64,000 bases of DNA from the NCBI RefSeq assembly GCF_027568575.1, contig NZ_JANUVP010000001.1; one strand, given 5' to 3'. Of this stretch, positions 41,286-49,953 are shown piece after piece. Each line of letters starts with the position of its first letter. The stretch's first letter is position 1. The DNA is from Caldifermentibacillus hisashii. Its GTDB lineage: Bacteria; Bacillota; Bacilli; Bacillales; Caldibacillaceae. Made by a program: the position numbers and the translations under genes. The notes beneath the pieces are model-generated. The model saw nothing but the letters and a program-made list of their open reading frames with translations, had not been told where the DNA came from and searched no databases.

Positions 41286-41397
41286 AATCCCATCCTTTAA
41301 TGATAATTGCGATGTTTTACCGTCGTGACTTTTCTATAATTTTAGACAATAACACCTGTCTAAATACTTACACGTAACTGATAAAATGAAAAAACTT

Positions 41398-41805
41398 TCA
41401 TTGTCTCATATTCTTGATGACTTCTCTCCAATCAATATCTCCTCTTTCTAAACCGCGAATCAATACTTCCGCAGTTCCCATATTTGTTGCGATTGGAACA
41501 CGATAGACATCGGCAAGACGAATGAGTGCAGAAACATCCGGCTCATGCGGTTGGGCAGTTAAAGGATCCCTAAAGAAGATAACAATGTCCATTTCATTTT
41601 TAGCAATCCTCGCACCAATTTCCTGGTCACCGCCAAGAGGTCCGGATTGAAAACGATGCACCTGTAGTCCGGTAGCCTCGATAATTCGCTGACCTGTTGT
41701 TCCTGTTGCAAAAAGGCTGTGTTTTTCAAAAATATAACGGTAGGCTGTAACAAATTGAACTAAATCATCTTTTTTTCGATCATGTGCAATCAGGGCAATA
41801 TTCAT
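41398..41805 (-). CDS. mgsA: Methylglyoxal synthase
   Basis: A 135-residue enzyme converting dihydroxyacetone phosphate to methylglyoxal, a bypass of lower glycolysis. IALIAHDRKKDDLV (active His/Asp region), LFATGTTGQRI, SGPLGGDQEIGARI and FFRDPLTAQPHEPDV are all present. It lies between dapB (about 40 bases upstream) and bshA. Confidence 0.96.
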   Translation of the reverse strand: MNIALIAHDRKKDDLVQFVTAYRYIFEKHSLFATGTTGQRIIEATGLQVHRFQSGPLGGDQEIGARIAKNEMDIVIFFRDPLTAQPHEPDVSALIRLADVYRVPIATNMGTAEVLIRGLERGDIDWREVIKNMRQ

Positions 41806-41844
41806 CTATAAACACCTCTATTTTTTTATTATGATGGAACCTTG

Positions 41845-42651
41845 TTAGTCCAGAATGTTCTCTAAACCATAGACGTATCCATCAAGTTTCATAACTGTCT
41901 CAACGGAAACTTTCACTCCCGTCATGAAGGATGACCGATCATATGAATCATGGCGAATGGTTAATGTTTCGCCTTTTGCGCCAAATATCACTTGCTGATG
42001 AGCAATTAAGCCGGGCAGTCGGACACTATGAATATGCATACCGTAAAATTCAGCTCCACGGGCTCCTGTCAATTTTTCGGTTTCATTCGGATGACCTTGT
42101 TGTTTCGGCTCCCGATATTCATGAATCATTTCAGCAGTTTTAATTGCCGTTCCACTCGGGGCATCCAGTTTCCCGTCATGGTGCAGTTCAATAATTTCAA
42201 CATCGCCGAAATATTTGGCTGCCATTTGAGAAAATTTCATCATCAATACGGCCCCAATTGCAAAATTAGGAGCGATAATGCAGCCAAGCTTTTTCTCATT
42301 GGCAAGAGCTTTTAATTCTTCTAACTCATCAGGTGAAATTCCTGTCGTACCAACAACCGGCCGTACATTTAATTCAAGTGCCGCCTTGGCGTGATAAAAG
42401 GCTGCTTTCGGAACAGTTAAGTCAATTAAGCAATCCGGTTCCGTATGTTTCAAACAAGTATGTATATCGGTATAAATCAGGCAATCCACTCCCTGAAATT
42501 CCGATTCAACTTCAGAAAGCTGTTTCCCATCGTTTTCTTTATCAATAACGGCAACCAGTTGAAAATGCCTTTGACAGGTGACCATTTTAACGGCTTCACG
42601 TCCCATTCTCCCCCGTGGCCCGGCAATAACAATTTTAATTGGATTCGTCAT
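41845..42651 (-). CDS. dapB: 4-hydroxy-tetrahydrodipicolinate reductase
   Basis: A 268-residue NAD(P)H-dependent reductase of the lysine/diaminopimelate pathway, also leading to dipicolinate for spores. The Rossmann start IVIAGPRGRMGREAV, the catalytic ELHHDGKLDAPSGTAIKTAE (about 150-170) and GTTGISPDEL are present. The ATG at 42651 follows GGAGGAG; the frame before it overlaps ypjD. It overlaps the ypjD end by 17 bases. Confidence 0.96.
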   Translation of the reverse strand: MTNPIKIVIAGPRGRMGREAVKMVTCQRHFQLVAVIDKENDGKQLSEVESEFQGVDCLIYTDIHTCLKHTEPDCLIDLTVPKAAFYHAKAALELNVRPVVGTTGISPDELEELKALANEKKLGCIIAPNFAIGAVLMMKFSQMAAKYFGDVEIIELHHDGKLDAPSGTAIKTAEMIHEYREPKQQGHPNETEKLTGARGAEFYGMHIHSVRLPGLIAHQQVIFGAKGETLTIRHDSYDRSSFMTGVKVSVETVMKLDGYVYGLENILD

Positions 42652-42979
42652 CGTGATTCTCCTCCTTTTTTGTCCAGCGATTTGCATCCCGCGTTTTAAA
42701 TTTCTCCATTACTCTATTATGTGCTTCTTCCAAGTCAATTTCCAATGAATTGGCAAAACAAATTAATACAAATAGCATATCTCCCAATTCTTCTTCAATG
42801 GTTTTTTCCTTCTCTGTTGATTTTTTCGGTTTCTCACCATAATAATGATTCACTTCCCGGGCCAGTTCACCTAATTCTTCAGTCATTCGAGCCGTTAATG
42901 CCAAAGGGCTGAAATAACCTTCTTGAAACTGGGAAATATACTGATCGACATCTTTTTGCAAGTCATGGATAGTTTTCAA
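42635..42979 (-). CDS. ypjD: MazG-type nucleotide pyrophosphohydrolase, YpjD
   Basis: A 114-residue MazG-like enzyme. It carries ARMTEELGELAREVNHYYGE and EEELGDMLFVLICFANSLEI, which hold the E-x-x-E ... E-x-x-D magnesium-binding pattern. It is predicted to hydrolyse non-canonical or excess nucleoside triphosphates. The TTG at 42979 has GAGGTGATACGC before it and gives the family-typical short start; the ATG at 43015 has no ribosome binding site. It is the first gene of ypjD-dapB-mgsA. Confidence 0.92.
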   Translation of the reverse strand: MKTIHDLQKDVDQYISQFQEGYFSPLALTARMTEELGELAREVNHYYGEKPKKSTEKEKTIEEELGDMLFVLICFANSLEIDLEEAHNRVMEKFKTRDANRWTKKEENHDDESN

Positions 42980-43170
42980 GCGTATCACCTCTAGTATTTT
43001 GGATGAATCTTGCAATGCTACTATAGTATATGTTACTTGAAATTACGAGAGAATGACAATCATTTATTGTTGAAAAGTAATATTTGCTATGGATTGAGGA
43101 AAAGAGTAAAATATTGACGGACTCATTAGATTGATAGAGAGAAATTCCATTTTTAGAAAGGAACATGCTT

Positions 43171-44052
43171 ATGAAAAAAATTACCGTCAACATCAAAATG
43201 AAAAATATCCTTCTTATCTTATTCGGTACAGCCATCTATTCATTTGGACTCGTCCATTTTAATATGCAAAATAATTTAGCAGAAGGCGGATTTACCGGAA
43301 TCACATTACTTCTTTATTTTTTATATTCAATTAATCCGTCTATCAGCAATTTAGTTTTAAATATTCCTGTTTTTATCCTTGGATGGAAATATTTAGGAAA
43401 AACTAGTTTTATTTATACCATTATCGGTACAGTCGGCCTCTCCTTCTTCCTCGAAATTTTTCAACGTTACCAAGTTACCATTCCGCTTGATCATGATATG
43501 ACATTAGCAGCACTTTTTGCAGGGGTGTTTATCGGCGGGGGACTGGGGATTATTTTTAGAAGCGGCGGAACAACGGGAGGGGTTGATATTATCGCCCGCT
43601 TAGTTCGAAAATTCCTAGGATTTCCGCTCGGACGGACGATGTTCTTATTTGATGCGGCAGTCATCACCATTTCCATCATCGCCTATTTGACACCAAGAGA
43701 AGGAATGTATACTTTAGTTGCTGTGTTTATAGGTGCGCAAATAATTGATTTTATCCAGGAAGGAGCCTATTCAGGCCGGGGTGCTTTCATCATATCCGAC
43801 AAATATTCGGAAATCGCAGAAAAAATAAGTACAGAATTATATCGAGGTGTAACCGCTCTTGAAGGGCAAGGATATTATTCAAAAGCAAATAAAAAAATCT
43901 TATACTGTGTTGTTGCCAAACGTGAAATTATACCTTTGAAGAATATTGTAACTGCGATCGATCCCCATGCTTTCGTTACGATTACCCATGTCCATGAAGT
44001 GTTAGGTGAAGGTTTTACTTTAGATGAAAACAAAAATCCAATCCATATTTAG
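43171..44052 (+). CDS. YitT family membrane protein (DUF161/DUF2179)
   Basis: A 293-residue protein with five or six membrane helices in the first 200 residues, the pattern NNLAEGGFTGITLLLYF and FRSGGTTGGVDIIARLV typical of YitT proteins, and a soluble C-terminal DUF2179 domain (about 215-285) with ISTELYRGVTALEGQGYYSK. Function in the family is unknown. The second ATG (43171) is best placed relative to AAAGGA. B. subtilis has ypjC of this family in the same place. It runs against the neighbouring minus-strand genes and is closed by a strong palindromic terminator. Confidence 0.9.
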   Translation: MKKITVNIKMKNILLILFGTAIYSFGLVHFNMQNNLAEGGFTGITLLLYFLYSINPSISNLVLNIPVFILGWKYLGKTSFIYTIIGTVGLSFFLEIFQRYQVTIPLDHDMTLAALFAGVFIGGGLGIIFRSGGTTGGVDIIARLVRKFLGFPLGRTMFLFDAAVITISIIAYLTPREGMYTLVAVFIGAQIIDFIQEGAYSGRGAFIISDKYSEIAEKISTELYRGVTALEGQGYYSKANKKILYCVVAKREIIPLKNIVTAIDPHAFVTITHVHEVLGEGFTLDENKNPIHI

Positions 44053-44060
44053 TACTGAAC

Positions 44061-44094
44061 GAAACAAGAGCTGATGATCATCAGCTCTTGTTTC
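44061..44094. terminator. Bidirectional terminator
   Basis: A 34-base perfect palindrome with halves gaaacaagagctgatga and tcatcagctcttgtttc, between convergent genes. Confidence 0.85.
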
Positions 44095-44110
44095 AGTTTC
44101 GTCATTTTTA

Positions 44111-44791
44111 TTAATCATCATTGTTCATTCCAACAAACATCAAAACGAATCGTAACAGTTCCAATAATGCAACGGCAGCAGCAGCAACATATGTTAAGGC
44201 GGCAGCATTCAGTACACTTCTTGCGCCTCTTTCCTCGTCATTTCGAATAATGCCTAAGGAAACAACTTGGTTTAATGCCCGACTTGATGCATTAAATTCT
44301 ACCGGCAATGTGACAACTTGGAATAGTACGGCTACTGCCATAAAGATAATTCCAAGTAAAGCCAAATTCGCCATTTGGAACATGAAACCGATGATTATTA
44401 AGATCCATGATGTATTTGAAGCAAAACTTGCCACCGGAACTAATGAAGATCGTAAACGTAAAAAGGCATAATCTTCTTGATCCTGAATAGCGTGTCCGCA
44501 TTCATGGGCTGCAACAGCAAGTGCTGCAATCGAATGACCATGATAGTTTGCCGAAGATAGCCGCACTACTTTTGCACGTGGATCATAGTGGTCACTTAAA
44601 AATCCCCGTGTTTCTTCAATTTGAACATCGTATAAGCCATTCGAATCCAAAATTCTTCTGGCCACTTCATAACCAGTGGTTCCTGTGGAATTTGCGACAT
44701 TCGAATATTTTTTGTATGCACCATTTACTCGCATACTTGCCCATATTGGGATAATTGTAATGATAAGAAAGTAAATCAGGAAACTTCCCAT
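44111..44791 (-). CDS. Zinc metallopeptidase, YugP-like
   Basis: A 226-residue membrane-bound metallopeptidase with an N-terminal helix, the zinc motif AAHECGHAIQDQ (about 112-123) and two or three C-terminal membrane helices, the last region being rich in Ala (NAAALTYVAAAAVALLELLR). The pattern equals the YugP family. Substrates are unknown. The ATG at 44791 follows GGAGGATG. It lies about 50 bases from ypjB, on the same strand. Confidence 0.9.
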   Translation of the reverse strand: MGSFLIYFLIITIIPIWASMRVNGAYKKYSNVANSTGTTGYEVARRILDSNGLYDVQIEETRGFLSDHYDPRAKVVRLSSANYHGHSIAALAVAAHECGHAIQDQEDYAFLRLRSSLVPVASFASNTSWILIIIGFMFQMANLALLGIIFMAVAVLFQVVTLPVEFNASSRALNQVVSLGIIRNDEERGARSVLNAAALTYVAAAAVALLELLRFVLMFVGMNNDD

Positions 44792-44845
44792 TTACATCCT
44801 CCTTATTCTATTTTATAAAAATTTTATAGAATATCTCTGTGTGTG

Positions 44846-45634
44846 TCAATTTTTTTGCCCTTTTTTTGCTGCTTTGTGAGCCGCTCTTTCAGCCTTGTAT
44901 TTTTTCCAACCAACATAGGATAAAGTTAATATGATGATTCCTCCCGTTGAAATAATGACCCACCATAAAGATAAATCGGCTTCATCTTCTTCGGCATTTT
45001 CAAAAAGACTTTGTAAATCTTTTTGGAGTGTTTCTATTGCTTCCAGTCCATCATCACTATTCAATAGCTTATTTGAATATTGTTCCCAGTATTGAAGTTG
45101 GGCATCGACTTTTTGAACTTTTTCAACTGGAACATCCAACATAATACTCGGATAAACGATGTCATATACGCTTAAAAAACGGTTAAATTCTTCATGAAAA
45201 TGTTGGTAGTCTTTTTGTTCAATTTTTTCTTTCACGGATTGAAATGCTGTTAAAACAGAACTTTCCATATTCGTCCAAAGGGGTTCGTAGTCTGTGATCA
45301 CAGCATCAACAACAAGGCGAAACTTTGTTAGACGATTGACGATTTCCTCATTTGTAAAAGTCCCGTTTTCTATCGTTCTCACTGACTCATGGTGGGAAAC
45401 TTGTAAGATTCGCTTTTCATCAGCGGATATGTCACTCGTATGTTCAAGTATCTCACCAATATTCTTCAAAACTTTTTGAGTTTCTTCATATCTTTGTGCT
45501 TTTGAAAGTTGAAGGGCTTCATTCGCCAGCATATCCAATGTATTGAGGTCGCTCCCATTTTCTACAGCTTGTACACCATTTACTGGTCCAATTAAAAAGG
45601 TAAATAAAGTCAATAAAATGACTAATTGTTTCAT
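44846..45634 (-). CDS. ypjB: Sporulation protein YpjB
   Basis: A 262-residue protein with an N-terminal signal segment (LVILLTLFTFLIGPVNGVQA), a long helical external domain and a single C-terminal membrane helix (about 226-246) with a lysine-rich tail. This layout and position next to ypjA match YpjB, a sporulation-linked protein in B. subtilis. Its mechanism is unknown. The ATG at 45634 follows a GGGGGACAGG site. Confidence 0.88.
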   Translation of the reverse strand: MKQLVILLTLFTFLIGPVNGVQAVENGSDLNTLDMLANEALQLSKAQRYEETQKVLKNIGEILEHTSDISADEKRILQVSHHESVRTIENGTFTNEEIVNRLTKFRLVVDAVITDYEPLWTNMESSVLTAFQSVKEKIEQKDYQHFHEEFNRFLSVYDIVYPSIMLDVPVEKVQKVDAQLQYWEQYSNKLLNSDDGLEAIETLQKDLQSLFENAEEDEADLSLWWVIISTGGIIILTLSYVGWKKYKAERAAHKAAKKGQKN

Positions 45635-45697
45635 TTCCTGTCCCCCCTATTCCTACTAAAATGTATGATAGAGTGGACAAGGATAGACCTTGAAAAA

Positions 45698-46288
45698 TTA
45701 AAATACCATTGTTTTTCTTTGTTTTTTCATCCCAAAGTAATAGGTGATCCAGATCGAAACAATACTTAGCCAAAATGTAAAGTAGCCGATTTGGGGAATA
45801 AATTGATCAAGCGCTCCGTATCGAGGATACATAAAAAAGACATAATCGATGATTTCATTATGTAAAGTCCATATGGCAGCGATCACTAAATGTTTTCCTT
45901 CTATTCGATAATATGGAGAATAAAGTAAACCTTGAACAGCCATTCCTAAATGGGAAGCAATTAACATATAGCCTTGCCATGGCAAGTAGCCTGAAACAAT
46001 CAAGGTTAAGATATTCATGACTACCGCCCAAATCCCATATTTAAATAATGTCATTATCGCCAAAGCCTCAAACAATGGCCAATTTTTTTTGAACAGAAAA
46101 GCAATGAGGACGAAAACAAAGAAAAAGCTGGCAGTCGGACTGTCCGGAACAAACGGTAAAAAAATTGGAGGGGTTTCCGCCAATTGATATCCGTACCAAT
46201 AATAACCGTAGATTGTCCCGATAACATTAATAAATAGCAAGATAACAAGAAATTTTTTCCTTGTTAAAAAATATTGAAGATTTATCAC
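45698..46288 (-). CDS. ypjA: YpjA-like membrane protein (DUF1405)
   Basis: A 196-residue membrane protein with about six hydrophobic segments. NVIGTIYGYYWYGYQLAETP and the VPDSPTASFFFVFVLIAFLF block belong to DUF1405; LHNEIIDYVFFMYPRYG is near residue 150. Its function is unknown, and it is always beside the qcr genes in Bacillus. The GTG at 46288 is correctly spaced from GAGGTG, whereas the ATG at 46294 abuts it. It is probably co-transcribed with qcrABC. Confidence 0.88.
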   Translation of the reverse strand: MINLQYFLTRKKFLVILLFINVIGTIYGYYWYGYQLAETPPIFLPFVPDSPTASFFFVFVLIAFLFKKNWPLFEALAIMTLFKYGIWAVVMNILTLIVSGYLPWQGYMLIASHLGMAVQGLLYSPYYRIEGKHLVIAAIWTLHNEIIDYVFFMYPRYGALDQFIPQIGYFTFWLSIVSIWITYYFGMKKQRKTMVF

Positions 46289-46432
46289 TCGCATCACCTC
46301 TATTCTATTATAAACGGATTTAAACGGAACCAAAAAAAATAATTTCAAATTAGAAGGGTAAGACCTCTTTTTCATATAAGTCAACTGCTGACCAAATGAA
46401 ATCGAAAGCCTTACCCTAGAAAAAGACCATTA

Positions 46433-47197
46433 TTATTTTTCAATACTTTTAATAAACTCGGCAATTTGTTGCAGTTCTTCATCTGTTCCTTGGAAAATTC
46501 CCGGTGGCATACTACCCTTTCCATTTTTTGCAATATCTTTAATCTCATCAACAGATAATTTCGTTCCTGCTAAAGGTGGCCCGGAACCGCCTTCCAAATT
46601 TCCGCCATGACAGCTTAAACAAGTATTGGCTTCAAGAATTTTATAAGCCGGATCCTCTTTATCGACCTCGACAACTTCACGAATCATCCCTTGTTTTTTG
46701 GCCGCTTCCCAATCATGATGAGCGGCGGCTTCCCAAGTTAAATAAAATATAGCGCAAATTGCAAGTAGCATAAATCCCGTAGCAAACGGACGGTCAAGCG
46801 GACGCCTTTTTGGTCCCCGATCAAGAAAAGGCGCCAAGAGTAAAGCAGTAAAAGCCAGCCCTGGAATGATAAAAGCACCTAAAATATTATATGGTCCTGA
46901 TGCAAATGAATACTTTAACAATTGATAAAGAAACAGAAAGTACCAGTCCGGCATCGGTATATAGCTGGTATCCGTTGGGTCGGCAATCCTCTCTAATGGA
47001 GGCGGTTCGACAACTACCAGACATAAAAAGCCAATTAAGAAGACAGCCCCGACCATCCATTCTTTCAACAAGAAATCAGGATAGAAAGCTTCTGTTTTTC
47101 CGGGATATTCCGAGTAGTCTTTCGGGATATTCGGCTTCCGATTATTGATCGGAACACGAGAATCCCCGACAAACTTCATTCCTTTCCCCCTCTTCAT
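46433..47197 (-). CDS. qcrC: Menaquinol:cytochrome c reductase, cytochrome b/c subunit
   Basis: A 254-residue subunit that fuses the C-terminal half of cytochrome b (three membrane helices, about 45-170) to a cytochrome c domain with one heme motif, CLSCH (ANTCLSCHGGNL near residue 195), and a methionine ligand region GSMPPGIF (about 230). It passes electrons from menaquinol to cytochrome c. AGGAGGGG precedes the ATG at 47197. It is the third gene of qcrA-qcrB-qcrC. Confidence 0.96.
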   Translation of the reverse strand: MKRGKGMKFVGDSRVPINNRKPNIPKDYSEYPGKTEAFYPDFLLKEWMVGAVFLIGFLCLVVVEPPPLERIADPTDTSYIPMPDWYFLFLYQLLKYSFASGPYNILGAFIIPGLAFTALLLAPFLDRGPKRRPLDRPFATGFMLLAICAIFYLTWEAAAHHDWEAAKKQGMIREVVEVDKEDPAYKILEANTCLSCHGGNLEGGSGPPLAGTKLSVDEIKDIAKNGKGSMPPGIFQGTDEELQQIAEFIKSIEK

Positions 47198-47239
47198 ATG
47201 TTCCCCTCCTTAATACAAAACAACTTCAACCCATTGAAA

Positions 47240-47914
47240 TTACAGCGGACCTGAAATCCCTTGTTTACGAATCATAAGGAAATGCAAGCCGATTAATCCA
47301 AGCAATGTTGCCGGTAAGAAAAATACATGGATGGCAAAGAAACGCGTTAATGTCTCTGCACCAACAATATGTTCATCACCGCTCAGCAATGTTTTTAGCA
47401 TATCACCAATCAAAGGTGTAGATTGTGCAATATCCAAAGTAACTTTTGTAGCGTTTAGCGCTTTCATATCCCACGGTAACAAGTAACCGGTTAAGCCTAA
47501 GGCCAACATGACAAAAAAGATTAAAACCCCAACAATCCAGTTTAACTCCCGGGGCTTTTTATAAGCACCTTGGAAAAATACCCGCAACGTATGTAAAAAC
47601 ATCATAACAATCACAATACTTGCTCCCCAGTGATGCATTCCACGGACAATCTGCCCAAATGCGACCTGATTCTGCAAATAATATACCGATTCCCAAGCAC
47701 GCTCAATATCCGGAACATAATACATAGATAAGAACATTCCCGACAAAACTTGGATTACAACGACAAAGAAAGTCAAGCCGCCAAAGCAATAAACAAATGC
47801 GCTAAAATGATGGGCCGGGTTTACGTGCTCAGGTACTTCATGGTCTGCAACATCACGCCATAACGGGGTAATATCTAAACGTTCGTCGATCCAATCATAT
47901 ACTTTGTTTAACAC
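47240..47914 (-). CDS. qcrB: Menaquinol:cytochrome c reductase, cytochrome b subunit
   Basis: A 224-residue cytochrome b6-like subunit with four membrane helices and the heme-binding histidines in QIVRGMHHWGASIVIVMMFL and FLHTLRVFFQGAYKKPREL, plus AIHVFFLPATLLGLIGLHFL. The start is GTG at 47914 after GGGGTG. It is two bases past the qcrA stop, hence tightly coupled. Confidence 0.96.
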   Translation of the reverse strand: MLNKVYDWIDERLDITPLWRDVADHEVPEHVNPAHHFSAFVYCFGGLTFFVVVIQVLSGMFLSMYYVPDIERAWESVYYLQNQVAFGQIVRGMHHWGASIVIVMMFLHTLRVFFQGAYKKPRELNWIVGVLIFFVMLALGLTGYLLPWDMKALNATKVTLDIAQSTPLIGDMLKTLLSGDEHIVGAETLTRFFAIHVFFLPATLLGLIGLHFLMIRKQGISGPL

Positions 47915-47916
47915 TT

Positions 47917-48426
47917 TTATGCACCCCTAACCGCACTTGCTCGTCTACTTAAATAAAGCACGCCATCTTTTACCTTATACTTATACCGGTCTAATGGTCC
48001 GCGAGGCGGTGTCCCCGGTACATTGGTTCCGTCTTTTTCATACAACCCTTTATGGCATGGACAGAAAAATTGATTTGGATGGTCTTTGTTCGAATTCCAG
48101 TTAACCGTACAGCCTAAATGTTTACAAACCGGTGAAAGTGCAATAATTTCACCCTTATCATCTTTGTATACCCATGCTGTTTGTGTTACATTGGACGTAT
48201 ACCATCCGTCTTCCTGCTCAAATTGAAAATCGACACGAGTCGGTTCGTTTGTCAATTCATCAACTTTCACGGTTGTTGCAATAAAATCGCCCCCCGCTTC
48301 AACCTGTAAAACAGGATCAACTGCCATTCGCAGCATTGGCATCACTGAAGCAGCCGCCATAAACCCGCCTACACCCATTATCGTATAGCTAAGGAATTGG
48401 CGCCTTGTTACCCGTTGTTCACTCAT
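47917..48426 (-). CDS. qcrA: Menaquinol:cytochrome c reductase, Rieske iron-sulfur subunit
   Basis: A 169-residue Rieske protein with a twin-arginine-like start (RVTRRQFLSYTIMGVGGFMA) and membrane anchor, then the 2Fe-2S domain with CKHLGCTVNW and FFCPCHKGLYEKDG (C-x-H ... C-x-x-H), and GTPPRGPLDRY. The ATG at 48426 follows GGAGGGGAGTAGG. It is the first gene of qcrABC, behind a well-formed sigma-A promoter. Confidence 0.96.
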   Translation of the reverse strand: MSEQRVTRRQFLSYTIMGVGGFMAAASVMPMLRMAVDPVLQVEAGGDFIATTVKVDELTNEPTRVDFQFEQEDGWYTSNVTQTAWVYKDDKGEIIALSPVCKHLGCTVNWNSNKDHPNQFFCPCHKGLYEKDGTNVPGTPPRGPLDRYKYKVKDGVLYLSRRASAVRGA

Positions 48427-48487
48427 CCTACTCCCCTCCAATCTTGCAATTCAATGGGTATACCCCTTTCTATCATAGTCAATTTTT

Positions 48488-48516
48488 ATAATATATCATC
48501 ATCAAAATTAGGTCAA
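48488..48516 (-). promoter_or_regulatory. Sigma-A promoter of qcrABC
   Basis: On the minus strand, -35 TTGACC (48511-48516), a 17-base spacer and -10 TATTAT (48488-48493), 60 bases before qcrA. Confidence 0.7.
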
Positions 48517-48571
48517 TATAATAAATATTATTAAATAATATTTTATTCAGTTATCAACTTCACAATTCTTA

Positions 48572-49048
48572 TTAACCACTTACATCTTCTGCTGCCTGCC
48601 ATTTTTCTACAAAAAGATTCAACAATTGTTTAACTTGATTATCGATAATGGCCATTTTATTCGTTCCATCAAGATGTTCAAGCGGAATGGATGGAATCCA
48701 AATCAACTCTCCTTTTAACTGTTCAACGATACTTTTCCATGATTGGTCAGAGCTGATAAAGAAAAGATGTTTAAACGATTTCTTAGTCAGTTCGTGATGC
48801 CATTTGGTAAGCAACATTTTTTTATCTTGATCGGAAAAGTTTAAAAAATAGACAAATGATGGTAATAGAAGGATTCTCCCTTTAAATTGGCGCTCAATTT
48901 CGATTGCAATCATTTGGATGAATTCGCTTCCACTTGCAGCGTCTTTTCCACGTTCATCAAAGGAGATTGGAACCATTGGAATCAGAACGGTATCAATATA
49001 CTCCTTTGAAAGAGTGAAAGTGGAAAAATCTTGAGCTGTCCAACGCAC
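48572..49048 (-). CDS. ypiF: YpiF-like protein (DUF2487)
   Basis: A 158-residue soluble protein of the DUF2487/YpiF family, found immediately upstream of qcrA in Bacillus. It begins MRWTAQDFSTFTLSKEYIDT; FKGRILLLPSFVYFLNFSD is near residue 55. Its function is unknown. The start is GTG at 49048 with GGAGGTGAAAGA upstream. Confidence 0.87.
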   Translation of the reverse strand: MRWTAQDFSTFTLSKEYIDTVLIPMVPISFDERGKDAASGSEFIQMIAIEIERQFKGRILLLPSFVYFLNFSDQDKKMLLTKWHHELTKKSFKHLFFISSDQSWKSIVEQLKGELIWIPSIPLEHLDGTNKMAIIDNQVKQLLNLFVEKWQAAEDVSG

Positions 49049-49199
49049 TCTTTCACCTCCCTTTTCCTAAATCTGTTTCAAAAATAATTTTTTAAGCAAA
49101 TAAATATCTTTGTTTAATTATAAAGATAGCATAATTTTATACAAATATTTGAATAAATTGTGAACAATTTTAGACATTTTTATGAAACTACCGTTTTGT

Positions 49200-49304
49200 T
49201 TTTCCACCTTAACAACGAGTCAAGACCTCCATCTCAAGACTTTCGAGTTTATAAAAGGAAAAGGTGGGACTGCTGCCCATATATGCCCGACTGGTTCAAC
49301 TAAC
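49200..49304 (-). repeat. Dispersed repeat family B, truncated copy
   Basis: The minus strand reads gttagttgaaccagtcgggc and continues to gatggaggtcttgactcgtt with ttaaggtggaa. It is the right part of family B and lacks the CCATCAGTGGG hairpin. It corresponds to 57950-58060 in the opposite strand sense. Confidence 0.75.
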
Positions 49305-49311
49305 TTAAAGA

Positions 49312-49379
49312 AAAAGGTGCCCAACGAACGGGCAAGTTCATTAAAAACTACAAAGAACCCGTGGTCGGACACCTTTTCT
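49312..49379 (-). terminator. Terminator of ypiB
   Basis: On the minus strand AAAAGGTGTCCGACCACGGG ... CCCGTTCGTTGGGCACCTTTTT forms a long interrupted stem with a T run, immediately after the ypiB stop. Confidence 0.6.
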
Positions 49380-49923
49380 ATCGATTCAAAATCCGGTTTA
49401 ACTGTTCGGATAACATGATAAATTCTTCTTTATCTTTCCGGTCCAATGCTTTATCAATTTTTTCCCGAATTTGCTCCAGTTGGAAATTCTTAATGGAGGT
49501 TTGTAAGAACTGTTCTGCAAGTTCACGGTCCTTATCCGAAATCTCCAAGTGTTCCGGCATATACGGATTATTCTCAAGAACAAGTGCATATTGATGCGAT
49601 TTGTGAACTGCCTTAAAGTTCAATTGGATATATATCTCCTGATCACGATTGAGTCGAATATCATGAAAAGATTTTTCAGCATCCGTTGTTAAAATAGAAT
49701 CTTTGTAAAAACGAAAAGGGACATCATCCACACATTGGGTACTCATTATAATTCCCCGGGGACAAAATTCGGCATGTTCCACAAAATGGACTTTTTCCAT
49801 CAATTGATCATGGCTCATTAAATAATTTAAAATCCATACACATTCCCGCCTTTTCAATTGATAATGATTTAGAAACCAGCGGATAAATTCTTTTTTCTCA
49901 TTAACAGATATAGGAGCGGCCAT
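49378..49923 (-). CDS. ypiB: YpiB/ReoY-like protein (UPF0302)
   Basis: A 181-residue soluble protein of UPF0302. FIRWFLNHYQLKRRECVWIL and the C-terminal LDRKDKEEFIMLSEQLNRIL are conserved. The Listeria homologue ReoY is known to promote ClpCP-dependent turnover of MurA, the first enzyme of peptidoglycan synthesis. The ATG at 49923 follows AAGGAGGG. It pairs with ypiA upstream, 30 bases apart. The role is by homology. Confidence 0.9.
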   Translation of the reverse strand: MAAPISVNEKKEFIRWFLNHYQLKRRECVWILNYLMSHDQLMEKVHFVEHAEFCPRGIIMSTQCVDDVPFRFYKDSILTTDAEKSFHDIRLNRDQEIYIQLNFKAVHKSHQYALVLENNPYMPEHLEISDKDRELAEQFLQTSIKNFQLEQIREKIDKALDRKDKEEFIMLSEQLNRILNR

Positions 49924-49953
49924 CGACAATCCCTCCTTGTTAAATAAAGTTAA

